Below are positions 43,664 to 55,273 of a stretch of DNA of 64,000 nucleotides, piece after piece. Below the pieces are notes generated by a model that saw only the letters and a list, made by a program, of their open reading frames with translations, was not told where the DNA came from and did no database searches. Made by a program: the position numbers and the translations under genes. Positions within the stretch are counted from its first letter, which is position 1. Each line of letters begins with the position of its first letter. This DNA comes from Gonatopus flavifemur (lineage: Eukaryota; Arthropoda; Insecta; Hymenoptera; Dryinidae). The DNA lies in the NCBI GenBank assembly GCA_018340375.1, contig JAFFJZ010000004.1:49206001-49270000 (forward strand). The letters are read 5' to 3'.

Positions 43664-44509
43664 TCAAAACTGTACAATATCACAGTAATTGAATTCTAAT
43701 TTTATGATGAAGCGAAAGTATTGCTTTTCAAAGAAATATATATACGAGTCTTTAGCATTGCGTGGCCAATGTCGCTCTTCAACTTGCAGATCATGAATAA
43801 ATATCCACTTTGTACCTTCACTTCGTAACATGCATGTGAAATTATCTTCAGAAATATTTTTACCCTGATGAAAAACAACAGCTCTAACTTTATGAAAGTG
43901 TTGTGCAATTATAATTTTTGAAGTTGGTACTGCTTCAATGTTTATATTTTCTACCTTTGTTGCTTCAACATTATTGTGATTAAACATCATCAATTGCACA
44001 ATTACATATTGTTCTGACGCTGTTATAAATGATTTTTTAGTTTTATGCAAGTTATTACAATTGTCACAAGAATCTTCGAAAATTTTCGATGTTGAAAAAT
44101 TGAACTTGAATATTTCTTGAAACTCAAATGATTTTTGTGAAATTGGAGGTAGCCCAAGACGTGTAACACAATTTGTACCAACAATATTTTCGGTATATAC
44201 ACATTTCGTACATTCCGTTAAGGTAGTTATTTGGTGCTTCACTAAATTTTTAATAGCCATTGAATTCTCGCAAATAGAAACGATGAATTCTTCTGCATCT
44301 TGTGAGTGATTATGCAAGTATTGTGGACCTGCAAGCTGTTTTAAAGCTATGATATCCAGGTTTCTTTGCGAATTGTAGTTCTGAATTGAAATATTTATGT
44401 CATTGGGGTCAGATGAAAGTAATTGTTTTGTCTTAGAAGCACAGTACAATATACACTGCATTACTGCATTCAAATAAGAAGAAACACCGTCAACAATAGG
44501 AAGACCCAT
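43664..44509 (-). pseudogene. USP-like (C19 ubiquitin protease) domain, catalytic residues replaced
   Basis: 281 codons, open upstream as well. The fold signature of ubiquitin-specific proteases is present: a Cys-box (GLPIVDGVSSYLNAVMQ, residues 2-18), QDAEEFI (70-76), zinc fingers TECTKC (C100/C103) and DSCDNC (C148/C151), and a His-box (FHQGKNISEDNFTCMLR) followed by WIFIHDLQVE with D240. The catalytic Cys of the usual TCYLN is Ser11, and the GHY histidine is replaced in EDNF (N223), so deubiquitination is unlikely. It may be a degenerate gene cargo or a binding module. Only B has it; A skips directly over the site. The 3' end continues into element DNA, so the true C terminus is unclear. 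Confidence 0.75.
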
Positions 44510-44599
44510 TACGTTTAACGCGTGAATTTCTGTTGATTTTTCATCAATATTTTGGCCCCTGGATTATATATTATCCAATATCCTTATTCCTGAGTACCC

Positions 44600-46020
44600 A
44601 GGTGAAAAAGTTTTTTCAGTGAGTAAATTCTTTGAGTAAAATTACAGGTGGATCAAGAAAAAGTAGAAAGGATGCAGGTATACTATACATCTGTATGTTA
44701 CTTACCACCACGATCAATATCATCAGGTAGCGTAGAAGGAAAATGAAGAAAAGGCAAGAGTGCAGTGGATATACCACAGGTCCTTGCGTTAGGTACACTA
44801 TTATCAGATTCTTCCGAAAGAATCACAGGTAGATGAAGAAAAAACAAGAAGGATGCATGTCACCATACATCTTTATGTTACGTACCACAATGATCAATGT
44901 CATTAGGCAGCGTCATAAGAAAATGAAGAAGAGGCAGAAGTGCAGTAGATATACAAGTCCTTGCATTGAATAATACCGCTATCAGATTCTTCCAACAGAA
45001 TCATAGGTGGATGAAGAAAAAGCAAAAAGGATGTAGATGTACCATACATCTGTACGTTAAATCCTACCATGATCATTAGGTAGCGTTGAAGGAAAATGCA
45101 GAAAAGATAGGAGCGCAGTGGATATATCACAAATCTTTGCATCGGGTGCATTACTGACCAACTGACGAATGATTAGAGAGACTGTTTAGGATCAACTCAA
45201 TGAAAATTGAGCAGATACAATATTCTGATTATAGAAATTGTTGCAGAACAACTACAGGTCAACTTGACTGATGTGACTGGATGTGACAATTCATTCTGAA
45301 TGTTTTCTTCCAAAGTTCCATCTTTTCAGTTGTTCCATTCAAGCTGGATTATATTTGTGTTCTTACAAACCATCATTTTTATCTTTACTTATCTTGGTTT
45401 TGGAATGATTCAATTCTCAAATATCATGAATAATAAATGGTTTGGATATTTGATACAATATTGCTTTTTGATGATCATGAATCACTTTGAATACATTTTG
45501 AACATTTCATGGATCCTAGAGTTACTAAATCTCTCAACCCAAAATACTCTATGACAATTTAATAAAATTCATGATATTTGAGAATTGAATCATTCCAAAA
45601 CCAAGATAAGTAAAGATAAAAATGATGGTTTGTAAGAACACAAATATGATCCAGCTTGAATGGAACAACTGAAAAGATGGAACTTTGGAAGAAAACATTC
45701 AGAATGAATTGTCACATCCAGTCACATCAGTCAAGTTGACCTGTAGTTGTTCTGCAACAATTTCTATAATCAGAATATTGTATCTGCTCAATTTTCATTG
45801 AGTTGATCCTAAACAGTCTCTCTAATCATTCGTCAGTTGGTCAGTGGAATGCACCCGATGCAAAGATTTGTGATATATCCACTGCGCTCCTATCTTCTCT
45901 GCATTTTCCTTCAACGCTACCTAATGATCATGGTAGGATTTAACGTACAGATGTATGGTACATCTACATCCTTTTTGCTTTTTCTTCATCCACCTGTAAT
46001 TTCACTCAAAGAATCTAGGA
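44600..46020. repeat. Inverted duplication inside B
   Basis: 44,600-45,545 is the reverse complement of the segment that follows at 45,575 onward (for example AACTGAAAAGATGGAACTTT against AAAGTTCCATCTTTTCAGTT), with the centre near 45,560. A has only the forward orientation. Confidence 0.85.
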
Positions 46021-46350
46021 AAACCATTTTGTACATAGTTCATAATTTTGATTCAGGATGTCATATTTTAGTATACCTGAAGTGCTCGGTGACTAACCTT
46101 ATTTTCGAATGTTTTTCAAACTTGCTATAACTGAATTTACATTCATTATCTATTCACTATTCTGTTCCATTATTTGTTCACGATTCTGATTGCAGAATAG
46201 TGGATTCCATCAGAGATTATGGTATATCCATTATACTTTTGCCTGTAAAAAAAATAGCAGATAAACTTCAATAATCACCCTTGAGCAGGCTCGGTATGAT
46301 CTTTTTCATCGATTGTCTATGATCCTAATTAGAGAAATCGACAGTGGAGC

Positions 46351-46401
46351 CTTCCGAAGTAGCTGGTCATCTGGTTTTGATCAGCTACTTCGGAAGGCTC
46401 C
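46351..46401. repeat. Palindrome sharing the AGTAGCTG core (B copy)
   Basis: CCTTCCGAAGTAGCTGGTCA / TGATCAGCTACTTCGGAAGG. Arms match perfectly here, whereas A has one mismatch. Confidence 0.8.
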
Positions 46402-47514
46402 AGTAGTTGACTGTCCGTCAGAACTTATGATATATCTCTGACTTTCTGGTATGTGGAGGAATTGCAAATGAACTTGAATCTTTTCCCTTGAGCATGCTCG
46501 ATATGATCCATTTGATCATTTTCCAACGACTCTAGCAGGAGAACCTGATAGTAGATTGTTTGTAAGGGGGTTATGGTATATCCGATAAGATTTCACCTAA
46601 AATGTAATGCATAAATTTGAATCATTATTTTCGACTAGACCTTGTATGATTTATTTGATCATCAGCCTGTGGTTCAGGTGGTAAGAACCAACAGTAGCAG
46701 ACTGTTCATTACGGTATTTCTGCTGAGCTGTTGTCTGTAAAGGAATATTGTATTTTATGAATAATCCATCATACAGAGCTTACCTGTGTATATAGCAATT
46801 TCCTGAATGTAGCAAATAGATTTATTTATACTTTTCTCAAACTTTTTGTGTTTTTTTTTTTACAAATAATCTCTTCATCATTTATTCATTAATCCATTCA
46901 TGAATTTTTTCAAGTCATATATAAAAGCATATATAATTCCAGGTTATTTGTGTGCGTTCGATTGTTGTTATAATGACCTGTAATACCTGTAATGTAGTAT
47001 GACCTGCAATTCACAATTCATCCATTTTTCAATTATTCTTTTAATATTATAATAACCTATCAACACATCGCCTCATTGACAGGTTATTTGTTTATGTTTT
47101 GACAATGTGTAGACCACACTACACTGAAATGCACGCTATTGGCTGTTTGGATTATAATGTCTCTAGCATTGGAAGAACTGCCTTAAGGATTAACAGATCT
47201 CCGTGATTGAAGAAACCGATTCTGATGATGATAGAGAAATCTTGATGTTTTGATCGCATGAAAATTTGAAACGTTTGTATCTTGGGATCGCGTGAACGGA
47301 TCAACTTCGTAGTGTGCTTAATCGAAAGTGTGTATTCGAATTATATGATAGAAGTGTAATTATTTTTTCGTGAAATTCAATGTGTGATGAATTATTGTGG
47401 ATTGAAGATTTTTTGACTATAGAAAATCTTGGTTTTCGAGTAAAGATACACGGTAGCGCACGACTCATGCTTTTTCATTTTTTTTTCTTTCAGGGTTTTC
47501 CTGTACTTGGCGTC

Positions 47515-47532
47515 GAGACGCTACCGCGTCTC
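47515..47532. other. Terminal hairpin of B
   Basis: GAGACGC-TACC-GCGTCTC, the same 7-bp stem as at 34,523, followed by TTGAT in both copies. Sequence after TTGAT is unrelated between A and B, which fixes the right end. Confidence 0.75.
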
Positions 47533-47795
47533 TTGATGATCAATTTTTGGTCAATTCTATAAACCACGAGATAGATCAATGATTGTCTTGTTGTATGTCC
47601 GCGTTAGCGACCAACAATTGGTCCTTCCAGAATTATCAACTTTTTATCAATCGTTCCACCTCCCCGTGGGATGATTGCGGGTCTTCCAGGGGGATATTCT
47701 TGATACCTGTCCTTGATATCCTTTTTATCCATCCTTGGTAGTATCTGCTTCCAGTTAGAACAAAACCGGTAGACACTGTTATAGTTCGAGTATAC

Positions 47796-48450
47796 ATGCC
47801 CACATCTGCATACTCAGAGGAAGATATCGAAAAAATGTACGATGAAATAGAAGAAATGATAGAATATGTGAAGGGGGAAGAAAATTTAATGATCATAGGC
47901 GACTGGAATGCGGTAGTAGGGCGAGGAAAAGAGGGCAACATAATAGGAGATTTGGCGTTAGGAATAAGAAATGAAAGAGGACAACGTTTAATCAAACTCT
48001 GTGAAAGCCATAAAATGGTTATTACCAACACATTATTCAAAAATCATCCAAGAAGAATCTATACTTGGAAAATGCCAGGAGATACAGCAAGATACCAAAT
48101 TGATTACATATTGGTGAAACAATGATTTAGAAATCAAGTGAAAAGCTGTAAAGCTTATCCAGGCGCGGATATAAATAGTGATCACAATATGTTGCTCATG
48201 AAATGTTCTCTGAAGTTCAAAGCTCTGAAGAAGAAAAGGAAAATGCAAAAAAGATGGAATTTGAAGAATCTCAAACAAGAACAAACACAGGAGGCATACA
48301 AAGTGATGTTGGACGAAAAATTGGAGGATCGACAAGAGAAGGACTTGGAAATAGAGAGTAGATGGACAAATATGAAGGGGAACATAGAGCAATGTGCAGA
48401 TGAATCTTTGAAGAACGATGAGATAGATCCTAAGAAACCATGAATAACAG
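47796..48450 (+). pseudogene. LINE endonuclease domain
   Basis: Apurinic-type endonuclease that nicks target DNA for target-primed reverse transcription. Visible boxes: NLMIIGDWNAVVGRG (GDWNA), MVITNTLFKNHPRRIYTWK, YQIDYILVKQ and, after a TGA at about 48,123, GADINSDHNMLLMKC with the SDH active site. The N-terminal part with the first catalytic residues is absent, so the copy is 5'-truncated or degraded. The linker LKQEQTQEAYKVMLDEKLED follows and stops before 48,450. Confidence 0.85.
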
Positions 48451-48578
48451 AAGAAGTTCTCGATTGATTTAATGAGAGGAGGAAATGCAAGAATAAGAAA
48501 AGTGAACAAGACCAGCAGACGTACAAGGCACTGAGGAATAAAATAATCAAAGAATCAAGGAAAGCAAAAGAACAATGG

Positions 48579-49265
48579 TTGGAGGGAAAATGTCAAGATA
48601 TAGAAGTAAGATTACATTCAGGGAAAATTGATGAAGGATATAGGATGGTTGAGGGACTTTTTGGACAAATGAAATCTAGAAGCAGTAAGATTAAAAATTC
48701 TCTAGGGAGACAATTGATAGGAACGGAGGAAAAGATAGAACAATGGATTAATCATTTGGAAGATCTGTATAAAGGGAGCGATAATATAGGATTTTTAGAG
48801 AGGGAGGAAGATATCGATGAAGAAAAATGGGGAGATTCAATTTTGAGATCAGAATTCGACAGGGCTTTAGAAGAATCGAGAAATGATAAAGCGTCAGGAA
48901 TAGATGGCATAAGTGCGGACCTTATCAAAGCCTCCAGTCAGAGAACTCGTGACGTACTGTTTGATTTGGTCAGAGATATGTACGAAATAGGCGAAGTACC
49001 GGAAGATTTCCAGAAGAATGAAATCGTCGCCATTCCAAAAAAAAAAACAAGGAGCAGACAAATGCGAGAACTACAGAACAATTAGTTTAACTTCACATGC
49101 CTCGAAAATACTGACAAAAATCATATACAGGAGAATAGCGAATAAAATAGAGAGTAGATTGGCAGAAGATCAGTTCGGTTTCAGGAAAAATAGGGGAACG
49201 CGGGAAGCAATATTAGCACTGGGAACAGTAGTACAGGAGAATCTAGAGTTGAAAAAGTCTGTGTA
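48579..49265 (+). pseudogene. LINE reverse transcriptase, N-terminal part
   Basis: Frames 48,579-49,085 and 49,018-49,265 (shifted by a poly-A run near 49,038) carry SRNDKASGIDGISADLIKAS, DLVRDMYEIGEVPEDFQKN, AIPKKK, NYRTISLTSHASKILTKIIY and EDQFGFRKNRGTREAILALG. These are the early fingers and palm boxes of RT. The frame ends at KKSVY, where a mariner end is inserted at TA. Confidence 0.88.
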
Positions 49266-49344
49266 CAGGTTGGTTGAAAAGTTCCTGCGCTCACCAAGAG
49301 ATAGCACTGCTAGCTCAAAACTTTTTTTTTCTCAAATTGGTATA
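49266..49344 (+). mobile_element. 79-bp 5' end of a mariner-like element
   Basis: CAGGTTGGTTGAAAAGTTCC...TCACCAAGAGATAGCACTGC follows a TA inside the LINE and has the layout of a mariner left end (compare GGTGGATTGATAAGTTTCC...GACCAAGAGATGGCGCCAC). The element breaks off at the TA where the next mariner enters. I call it by resemblance of this end only. Confidence 0.6.
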
Positions 49345-49944
49345 CGAGGGTGGATTGATAAGTTTCCGGCCTGACCAAGAGATGGCGCCACTAGGCCTAC
49401 CTTGAGGTGGCGTTCTATAGTACCATCCTTAGATAGCTTGTAGCTATAGTTTCAGTCCGATCGCCATGTTAGTTTAGTTTTGAGAGCACGCTGACCAAGA
49501 CGCCTCTGTGTTTTTCGTAAAAATGGAAAAGCTGGGAATCAAATCGTGCTGTCATCAAATACTTTTATTTGAAGGGGTTAACGCCGAAGGAAATTAAAGA
49601 AGAGATGGACTCAACACTGGGGACATCCTCCCCATCATATTCAACCGTTAAGCAGTGGGTTTCCGAGTTTAAAAAGGGTCGTGTGAGCACCTCTGATGAG
49701 CCTCGCTCAGGACATCCCATTGAGGTCACAACTCCAGATATGATCGAAAAAATCCATCAAATAGTGCTGAAAGATCGCAGATTAAAAGTTCGTGAGATAG
49801 CTGAGACCTGTAAGATGTCATATGAACGTGTACAAAATATTTTGCACCAACATTTGTATACGGAAAAGCTCTGTGCAAGATGGGTGCCGCGTTTGCTAAC
49901 AGTCGACCAAAAATTGATTCGAAAGAACATTTCTACCGTCAATT
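49345..49944 (+). pseudogene. Mariner copy, 5' 600 bp only
   Basis: Begins CGAGGGTGGATTGATAAGTT after TA and matches the 9,577-10,874 mariner almost base for base. It covers the transposase start, helix-turn-helix region and up to [14 protein letters not shown]. It stops within CTACCGTCAATT, then LINE sequence resumes. All three catalytic aspartates and the right TIR are lost. The upstream ATG at 49,523 is one base out of frame, as in the full copy. Confidence 0.92.
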
Positions 49945-50985
49945 CGCAATTGCAAAAGCATTCGATAATGTTGTTTGGGAGAAGATGTTTACGATTTTGA
50001 AAAAGGTAGGAATCAATTTCAGGGATAGGAGAATAATATATGAATTATATAAGAATCAAACCGCAATAATAGAAATAGAAGGTCAGAAAGGAGAACCACA
50101 AATTAGAAGAGGGGTGAGACAAGGATGCTCACTATCGCCATTGATTTTCAATTCGTATATAAAAGAAGCAAGTGCCATTGAAATTACAGATTCAAGGTGA
50201 AAATGTAAGCATGTTGAGATTTGCGGATGACATAGTTATATTAGCTACGAGTGGTGCTGAGTTAGAAAATACTCTCAGAACTATGAAAAAAATATTACTA
50301 GACAAATATTGGATGAATATAAATAACGACAAAACAACATTCATGATTTGTACAACAGCGAAAACATCAAGAAGAACGAAAATCAAAATAGATGCAGAGA
50401 CAATTCAGCAAGTCAAGGAATTCAAATATCTAGGAAGCATAATTACAGAAAACGGTAAGAGCGAGAGAGATATAAAAGCAAGAATAGCACAAGGGAAACA
50501 GGCTTTCCACCAAAAGTAACAGTTACTATGTTCGAAGAATATTAGCTTAGCAGTATGGAAGAAATTCTTGAAGAGTTACGTTTGGAGCACGGCATTGTAT
50601 GGTTGCGAAACTTGGACAATTGGAAAAACGGACCAACGAAGACTTGAAGCTTTTGAAATGTGGTGTTATAGAAAGATGCTTGGAATGAAGTGGATAGAGA
50701 AAGTAAGAAATGAAGAAGTACTTGAGAAGGTAAATGAAAAAAGAAGTCTCTTGAGACAGGTCGTGAAAAGGAGAAGTAATCTGATAGGACACACATTAAG
50801 GCATGATAGCCTATTGAAAACAATATTGGAAGGAAAAATGAATGATAAAACTCGAAGAGGTAGACCTAGATTAAGTTATATGAAGCAAATTATACAAGAT
50901 AAGGGCTGTCGTAGATATGCAGAAGTTAAGCGGTTAGCGGATAATAGACAGGGTTGGAGGATTTCATTAAACCAGTCATAAGACT
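49945..50985 (+). pseudogene. LINE reverse transcriptase, core and C terminus
   Basis: Resumes as AIAKAFDNVVWEKMFTILKK with GVRQGCSLSPLIFN, then after a frameshift LRFADDIVILATSG (catalytic FADD), KEFKYLGSIITENGKSERDI, VWSTALYGCETWTIGKTDQR, LIGHTLRHDSLLKTILEGKM and NRQGWRISLNQS. The last stretch is the usual C terminus of this LINE family. Frames are 49,945-50,200, 50,172-50,519 and 50,568-50,981. Confidence 0.9.
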
Positions 50986-51164
50986 GAATACTTCATAATG
51001 ATGATGATGATGAAATCAATCGTTATCCAATGAATGGACATGCGCATAGAGATCCTACATAATTCCCAAATAATTGATCAATTATTAGCGAATGTCATTG
51101 GAATCAATCAAATTGACCAATGATTGGAACCAATCCATGGTTGGCTGGGTAGCTGTACATTTTT

Positions 51165-51466
51165 GTTCCTCCACTGCAGTGAACTGTATACATACTGGAA
51201 TGAGCACTCCCCAGATATTCAATAGAAATTCTTCGTCAGAGAGAGAAAAAGCAGTGAATGTACAAAAGACATCCCCTGACCCTGCCACTTACTACCTTTG
51301 CTACAAAAATTGTGGAAATCATCCATGTTTTTAGCTAAGGTAGTAAGGGGCAGGGTAAGGCGATGACTGTCGTACATTCACTGCGTATATGACTTTTCTC
51401 TCTGGCGGCGCTAATCTGGGGAGTGCTCATTCCAGTATGTATAGAGTTCAATGCTCCGCTGCAAGC
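51165..51466. repeat. Foldback repeat, ~45-bp outer arms
   Basis: CATACTGGAATGAGCACTCC near 51,191 is inverted as GGAGTGCTCATTCCAGTATG near 51,420. The inner parts (GCAGTGAATGTAC, GCCACTTACTACCTTTGCTAC and the inverse) also match, with the centre near 51,315. Confidence 0.75.
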
Positions 51467-51834
51467 CTGTTTCTCAATTTTCAGAGGTTTTGCATGCTGC
51501 ATTTTTTTTTCATTCCATTCCAACCCCACACATGGTATTATCATCAGTCAGAATGGAAGTTAGGTTTCAACGAGTGGAGATCTCACGTGGAGGAATCTTA
51601 GGGAATGCCCGAATCGATTTCAAGTGTCACGTTCAAAGGAAATCCCAAAGTTCGTGCATTCATAGAATCGATGGCTGGAACGTTGTCAACTACTGTGTTT
51701 AAGTTTACACCCTCGCATTTCAAAATCATGAAAAATGTGAATCAAGGAGGGAGGGCGTCGAGTTGGAACAGAGGATCTTTTTCAGTTCTGAAGTGAACAT
51801 GTGAAAGTTTCAAAATGAATCATTACAATGAATA
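51467..51834. other. No gene seen
   Basis: Mixed sequence of about 49% AT-GC balance in places. Short frames on both strands but no recognisable protein. Ends in TA (51833-51834), the target duplication of the next mariner. Confidence 0.35.
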
Positions 51835-51910
51835 CCAGGTGTACCGGTATGAAATGGGCGTTTTTTTGTGAAAATGAAACACTAATTGCGAATGGGAAAG
51901 TCAAAAAAAT

Positions 51911-52202
51911 TTATTCAAAGTATTGACCATTGCTTTTTACACATTTCAACCATTTTCCTGGCAATTTGTGGATACCACGCCAATACAAATGTTCGTCTTT
52001 TGGAGCAAATCAATCAGACACCCAATTTTCGACTTCTCCGTAGGAATCGAAGTCCTGCTCAGCCAATGCGTGTCCCATCGATGAAAACAAATGATAGTCG
52101 GAAGGGGCCAAGTCTGGTGAATACGGCGGGTGGAGTAGCAGCTCCCAGCCAAGTGCTTTGATTGTATCCTGAACCGGTTTCGCTTTGTGTGCAGGTGCAT
52201 TG
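51911..52202 (-). pseudogene. Mariner transposase, C-terminal part
   Basis: Follows [40 protein letters not shown] (third catalytic Asp) and ALAEQDFDSYGEVENWVSD. A TGA at 52010-52012 interrupts, then the same frame continues WRGIHKLPGKW...NGQYFE to the TAA at 51911-51913. The type differs from the 9,577 mariner; from memory it resembles the mauritiana/mellifera-like group. Confidence 0.9.
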
Positions 52203-52329
52203 TAGTGGTGAGCGATATTCACGAAAATATCAATATTGGGGTATTGATATTTACTGTCACTGAAATATTGATATGCGATAAATATCGGAACCGAAGTATC
52301 GATATTCTTTCGATATTATATCGATAATA

Positions 52330-55273
52330 TTGATAATCACATATATACAGACATAAATATTGTTTAAAGAATTTGTTATGCATAAATACCATTTTTGAAT
52401 TGTCATTCGAATACGGAAAGAGCAGTTTGATTGTATTTTGAAAATATTTTATAAAATACAACGAATTTAATATTTGTTTGGTATGAATAATGTTTCATTG
52501 AACTGAAGTTGTGTTTTATTAACAGTGAATATTTAATTAATATAAACGCAATCCTCATTCATTTACAGAAAATGAATGTGGATTGATCAAAATCGAATTA
52601 GGTTATATTGAAAACAGAAAATCAATTCGCGCGATTCAAAAAAACATTTAGTGAATATAATTGAATTATTTTCTCAGTGCCCCTACCAGCATGGGAGTGT
52701 GGATAGATAATAGATGCTTTTGACATCCGTACAAAATGTCCAAATTCAATAAGAAGAAAAAGAACGCGAATATTGAACTTGAGATTTTTATGAATGTCGA
52801 AAATCCAAATATCACCGTCGAAATTGAAAAAGTGAATACATAATCCATAATTTAATGTATTCCCTGATAACAAAATCCGAAAGGAAACTATAGGGAACGA
52901 TTGATTTTGCAAAATATTGTATCGTTTTTTATCATGCCTATCGTAGTTGATTTTGGGTTGATTTAGTTGACTTTCTAAATGCACCTTTCTCTTTCCAAGC
53001 TACTGGATTTCTATGTGTAGTATATGAAATATAAATTTTTCTTGGATTTATTTATTGATGAATATTTTACATTGTTTCTCCAAAGATTTTCAGTTGTTTT
53101 TTTGAAGAAAGAGACTGTTTATAATTTCTTATTGATGTTCAAAAGTTTAACCAATTTTATAGTATAACAAGAAGTATATAAGTATATGATATAGAAATTC
53201 TTTGGGTTTTTTCTTAATATTAAACTTATTCTTATGTTTTATAACAATTATATTTAGTGTGAGTAATCTATTTCACCAAGAACATTTCTATGGGGGTGGA
53301 AAAAAAAGGGGGAATAGTTATTCATGATCGTGGGGACTTTGATTTCAATCTTCGCGTGGGTTAATATGATATTTATCATGCATCATGATTTACATATGGG
53401 TATAGGGAATGGTGAGGAGTATTCTATAAAAAGATTGTTGAGTTTTTATTAAATTTTTATAGGATTTCAATAGAATTTCTATGGAATCGAGTTAGAGTTT
53501 CGTGGTTTATGTAGGTATATCAATGTTACCAAACGATCTTCCTTTTCTGTTGTTTATGCAGGTTCTTTTTATTTATTTATCGTTTTTATGTTTGTTTGTT
53601 TACGGTTTGGTTATTTATTTATGGTTTTTATGGTGGTTTTCTGTTTCTAGTCATTTATTGATAGGTTCTTCGATTTGTTGAAAGGAGGGGGAAGTTGTGG
53701 GGTGAAATTTATAAATTATAAGAATTCGTAAGGGTTGGAATGGTGTTGTTTATGTCATTTTCATGGGAATTGTTTATGGGGTCTTGTGTGGACAGTGAAT
53801 TAATTGTAAGGAGATATGGGGGGGATATGTTTTTTGGGATTTATAATGAATTTGTTTGTGAGTAGTTTTTTCATTTATTAAAAAATTTTTTTTTATGGGA
53901 TTCTATATGGAATTTGATAGGGGATTCATATATTATCTATTATACGGGTTTTTCATGTTGTGAGTAGGGATCCTTCATCATTTTGAATATTCAAGAGAAG
54001 TTTATAACTATTGTTTATAAATTTTATAAATAAGGTTTTATGGGATTAGGTTTTTTGTTTTTCGGAGATGAGTCGAGTACAGTTCTCTGTATTGAAGGGT
54101 TAGTTGAAAGTTGATGATTTATTTATTTATAATTGTTGACTCTTTTATAAATTGTTATCAAAAGTGTTGTTTCGTTTGTTGTTTATGGATTATTATTCAT
54201 ATTCGTTAGGGTGGTCTTTCAGTGGAATCGATCATTCATTTATAAAAGTTATTGTTATTGACGATTTATATTCAATTTATTTAGTTGCTGGGGGTGGTAT
54301 TGTTAAAAGTTATTTGAAGATGTACCTGAAATTCATTCATATTATATTCTTTTACTTGGTTTGACTCCTCTCCAAGTTTATGATTTCTTTTATAATTGTC
54401 AGGGTATCGAAAGGGATTTATTTTCTTACACTTTCGTGTTTATTACAATGAGTTTGAGTCTACGATTTAATACTCAAAATTCCGTTATTCGTATTACAGT
54501 TTTATTCTCAAGGGTCTTTCTTTAGTCGTTCGGGTGGATTATATTATCTTCGGAATTATTCGGTTAACTTCGGTTGTATGTGCATGCAGTGATCAGGTCT
54601 CGATCGGAGGAATGCGGCGTTGCAATTTTCTTCGTTCAATATGAGAATTGGAATAGGAGGGATGCAAGATAACTACGTTATCCTGTACGCATGGGAAATT
54701 CTACTATTGCAAGAAAACCATCTCACCGATATTTCCAGGGTATAACTCTACTTTTATGGTAACGCGTGGGTGGTTGAAACTAGGGTGCACGGCAATACAT
54801 GGTGGTGTACAAGCGTGTACTTGTAGTAGTTGGATTTCAGGGGCAAGAGAAGAAAAACGAGAGGAAAAATTTGAAAATTTTCACGTCCTCGTTACATCCC
54901 TGTGCTTGTAATTTGACAGATGATTTTTTATTGCTAAAACCCTCAGGCTCCATTTATAACCACATATATGTTTTGTTTAATAAAGTGATGTAGAAATACT
55001 CTGTAGAAGCAAATCACAGTTGAGTATCCATCATGCCAGTATTTCATTCTGATCAGAGTAAGAAAACTCACTGCGCTTCTGAAATATGTGTAAGATAATA
55101 TCTTTAACGATTCAAGTCATACTTATTCGTAGACAATTTATTCCAACAAACTTACAGTTCATTTTATATTATGCACATTGTTCAAGTGAGGAAGTCATTT
55201 CACGTCACTTATCAAAAAAACCTCCACTTCACTTCAAGTGACTAGGGTAACTTAATCAGAAGCTCGCATATAT
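52330..55273. other. AT-rich interior of the hAT-like element, no gene
   Basis: About 3 kb, very T-rich between 53,000 and 54,200 (TTTATTTAT and TTTATAAAT words). Open frames are short and of low complexity. Confidence 0.5.

Larger units (their letters stand above)
41672..47538 (+). mobile_element. Foldback element B, second copy of A
   Basis: Collinear with A from the palindrome (41,672-42,640) to the terminal hairpin at 47,515-47,532. Relative to A it keeps about 170 bp at 42,900-43,066, has a full hairpin MITE, and carries an extra block (43,672-45,560) with a USP-like reading frame plus an inverted partial copy of its own ~180-bp units. Flanks differ from those of A, so it is a separate insertion rather than a simple tandem duplicate. 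Confidence 0.7.
47760..51010 (+). mobile_element. Non-LTR retrotransposon (LINE, RTE-like), broken
   Basis: Endonuclease, linker, reverse transcriptase and a C-terminal domain follow in order, ending with an ATGATGATGATGATGA tail at about 50,998. It is interrupted at 49,266-49,944 by two stacked mariner 5' ends, with loss of LINE sequence at the right junction. Several frameshifts and stops. Confidence 0.88.

Noticed and set aside
43664..44509. Host ubiquitin-specific protease exon
   Set aside because: The catalytic Cys and His positions are replaced, it is embedded in repeated element DNA on both sides, and no other USP exons are nearby. A retrocopy cannot be excluded.
29885..47538. A and B as long terminal repeats of one giant element
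   Set aside because: They are direct rather than inverted, have internal rearrangements relative to each other and different flanks, and the right end of X and block Z lie between them.
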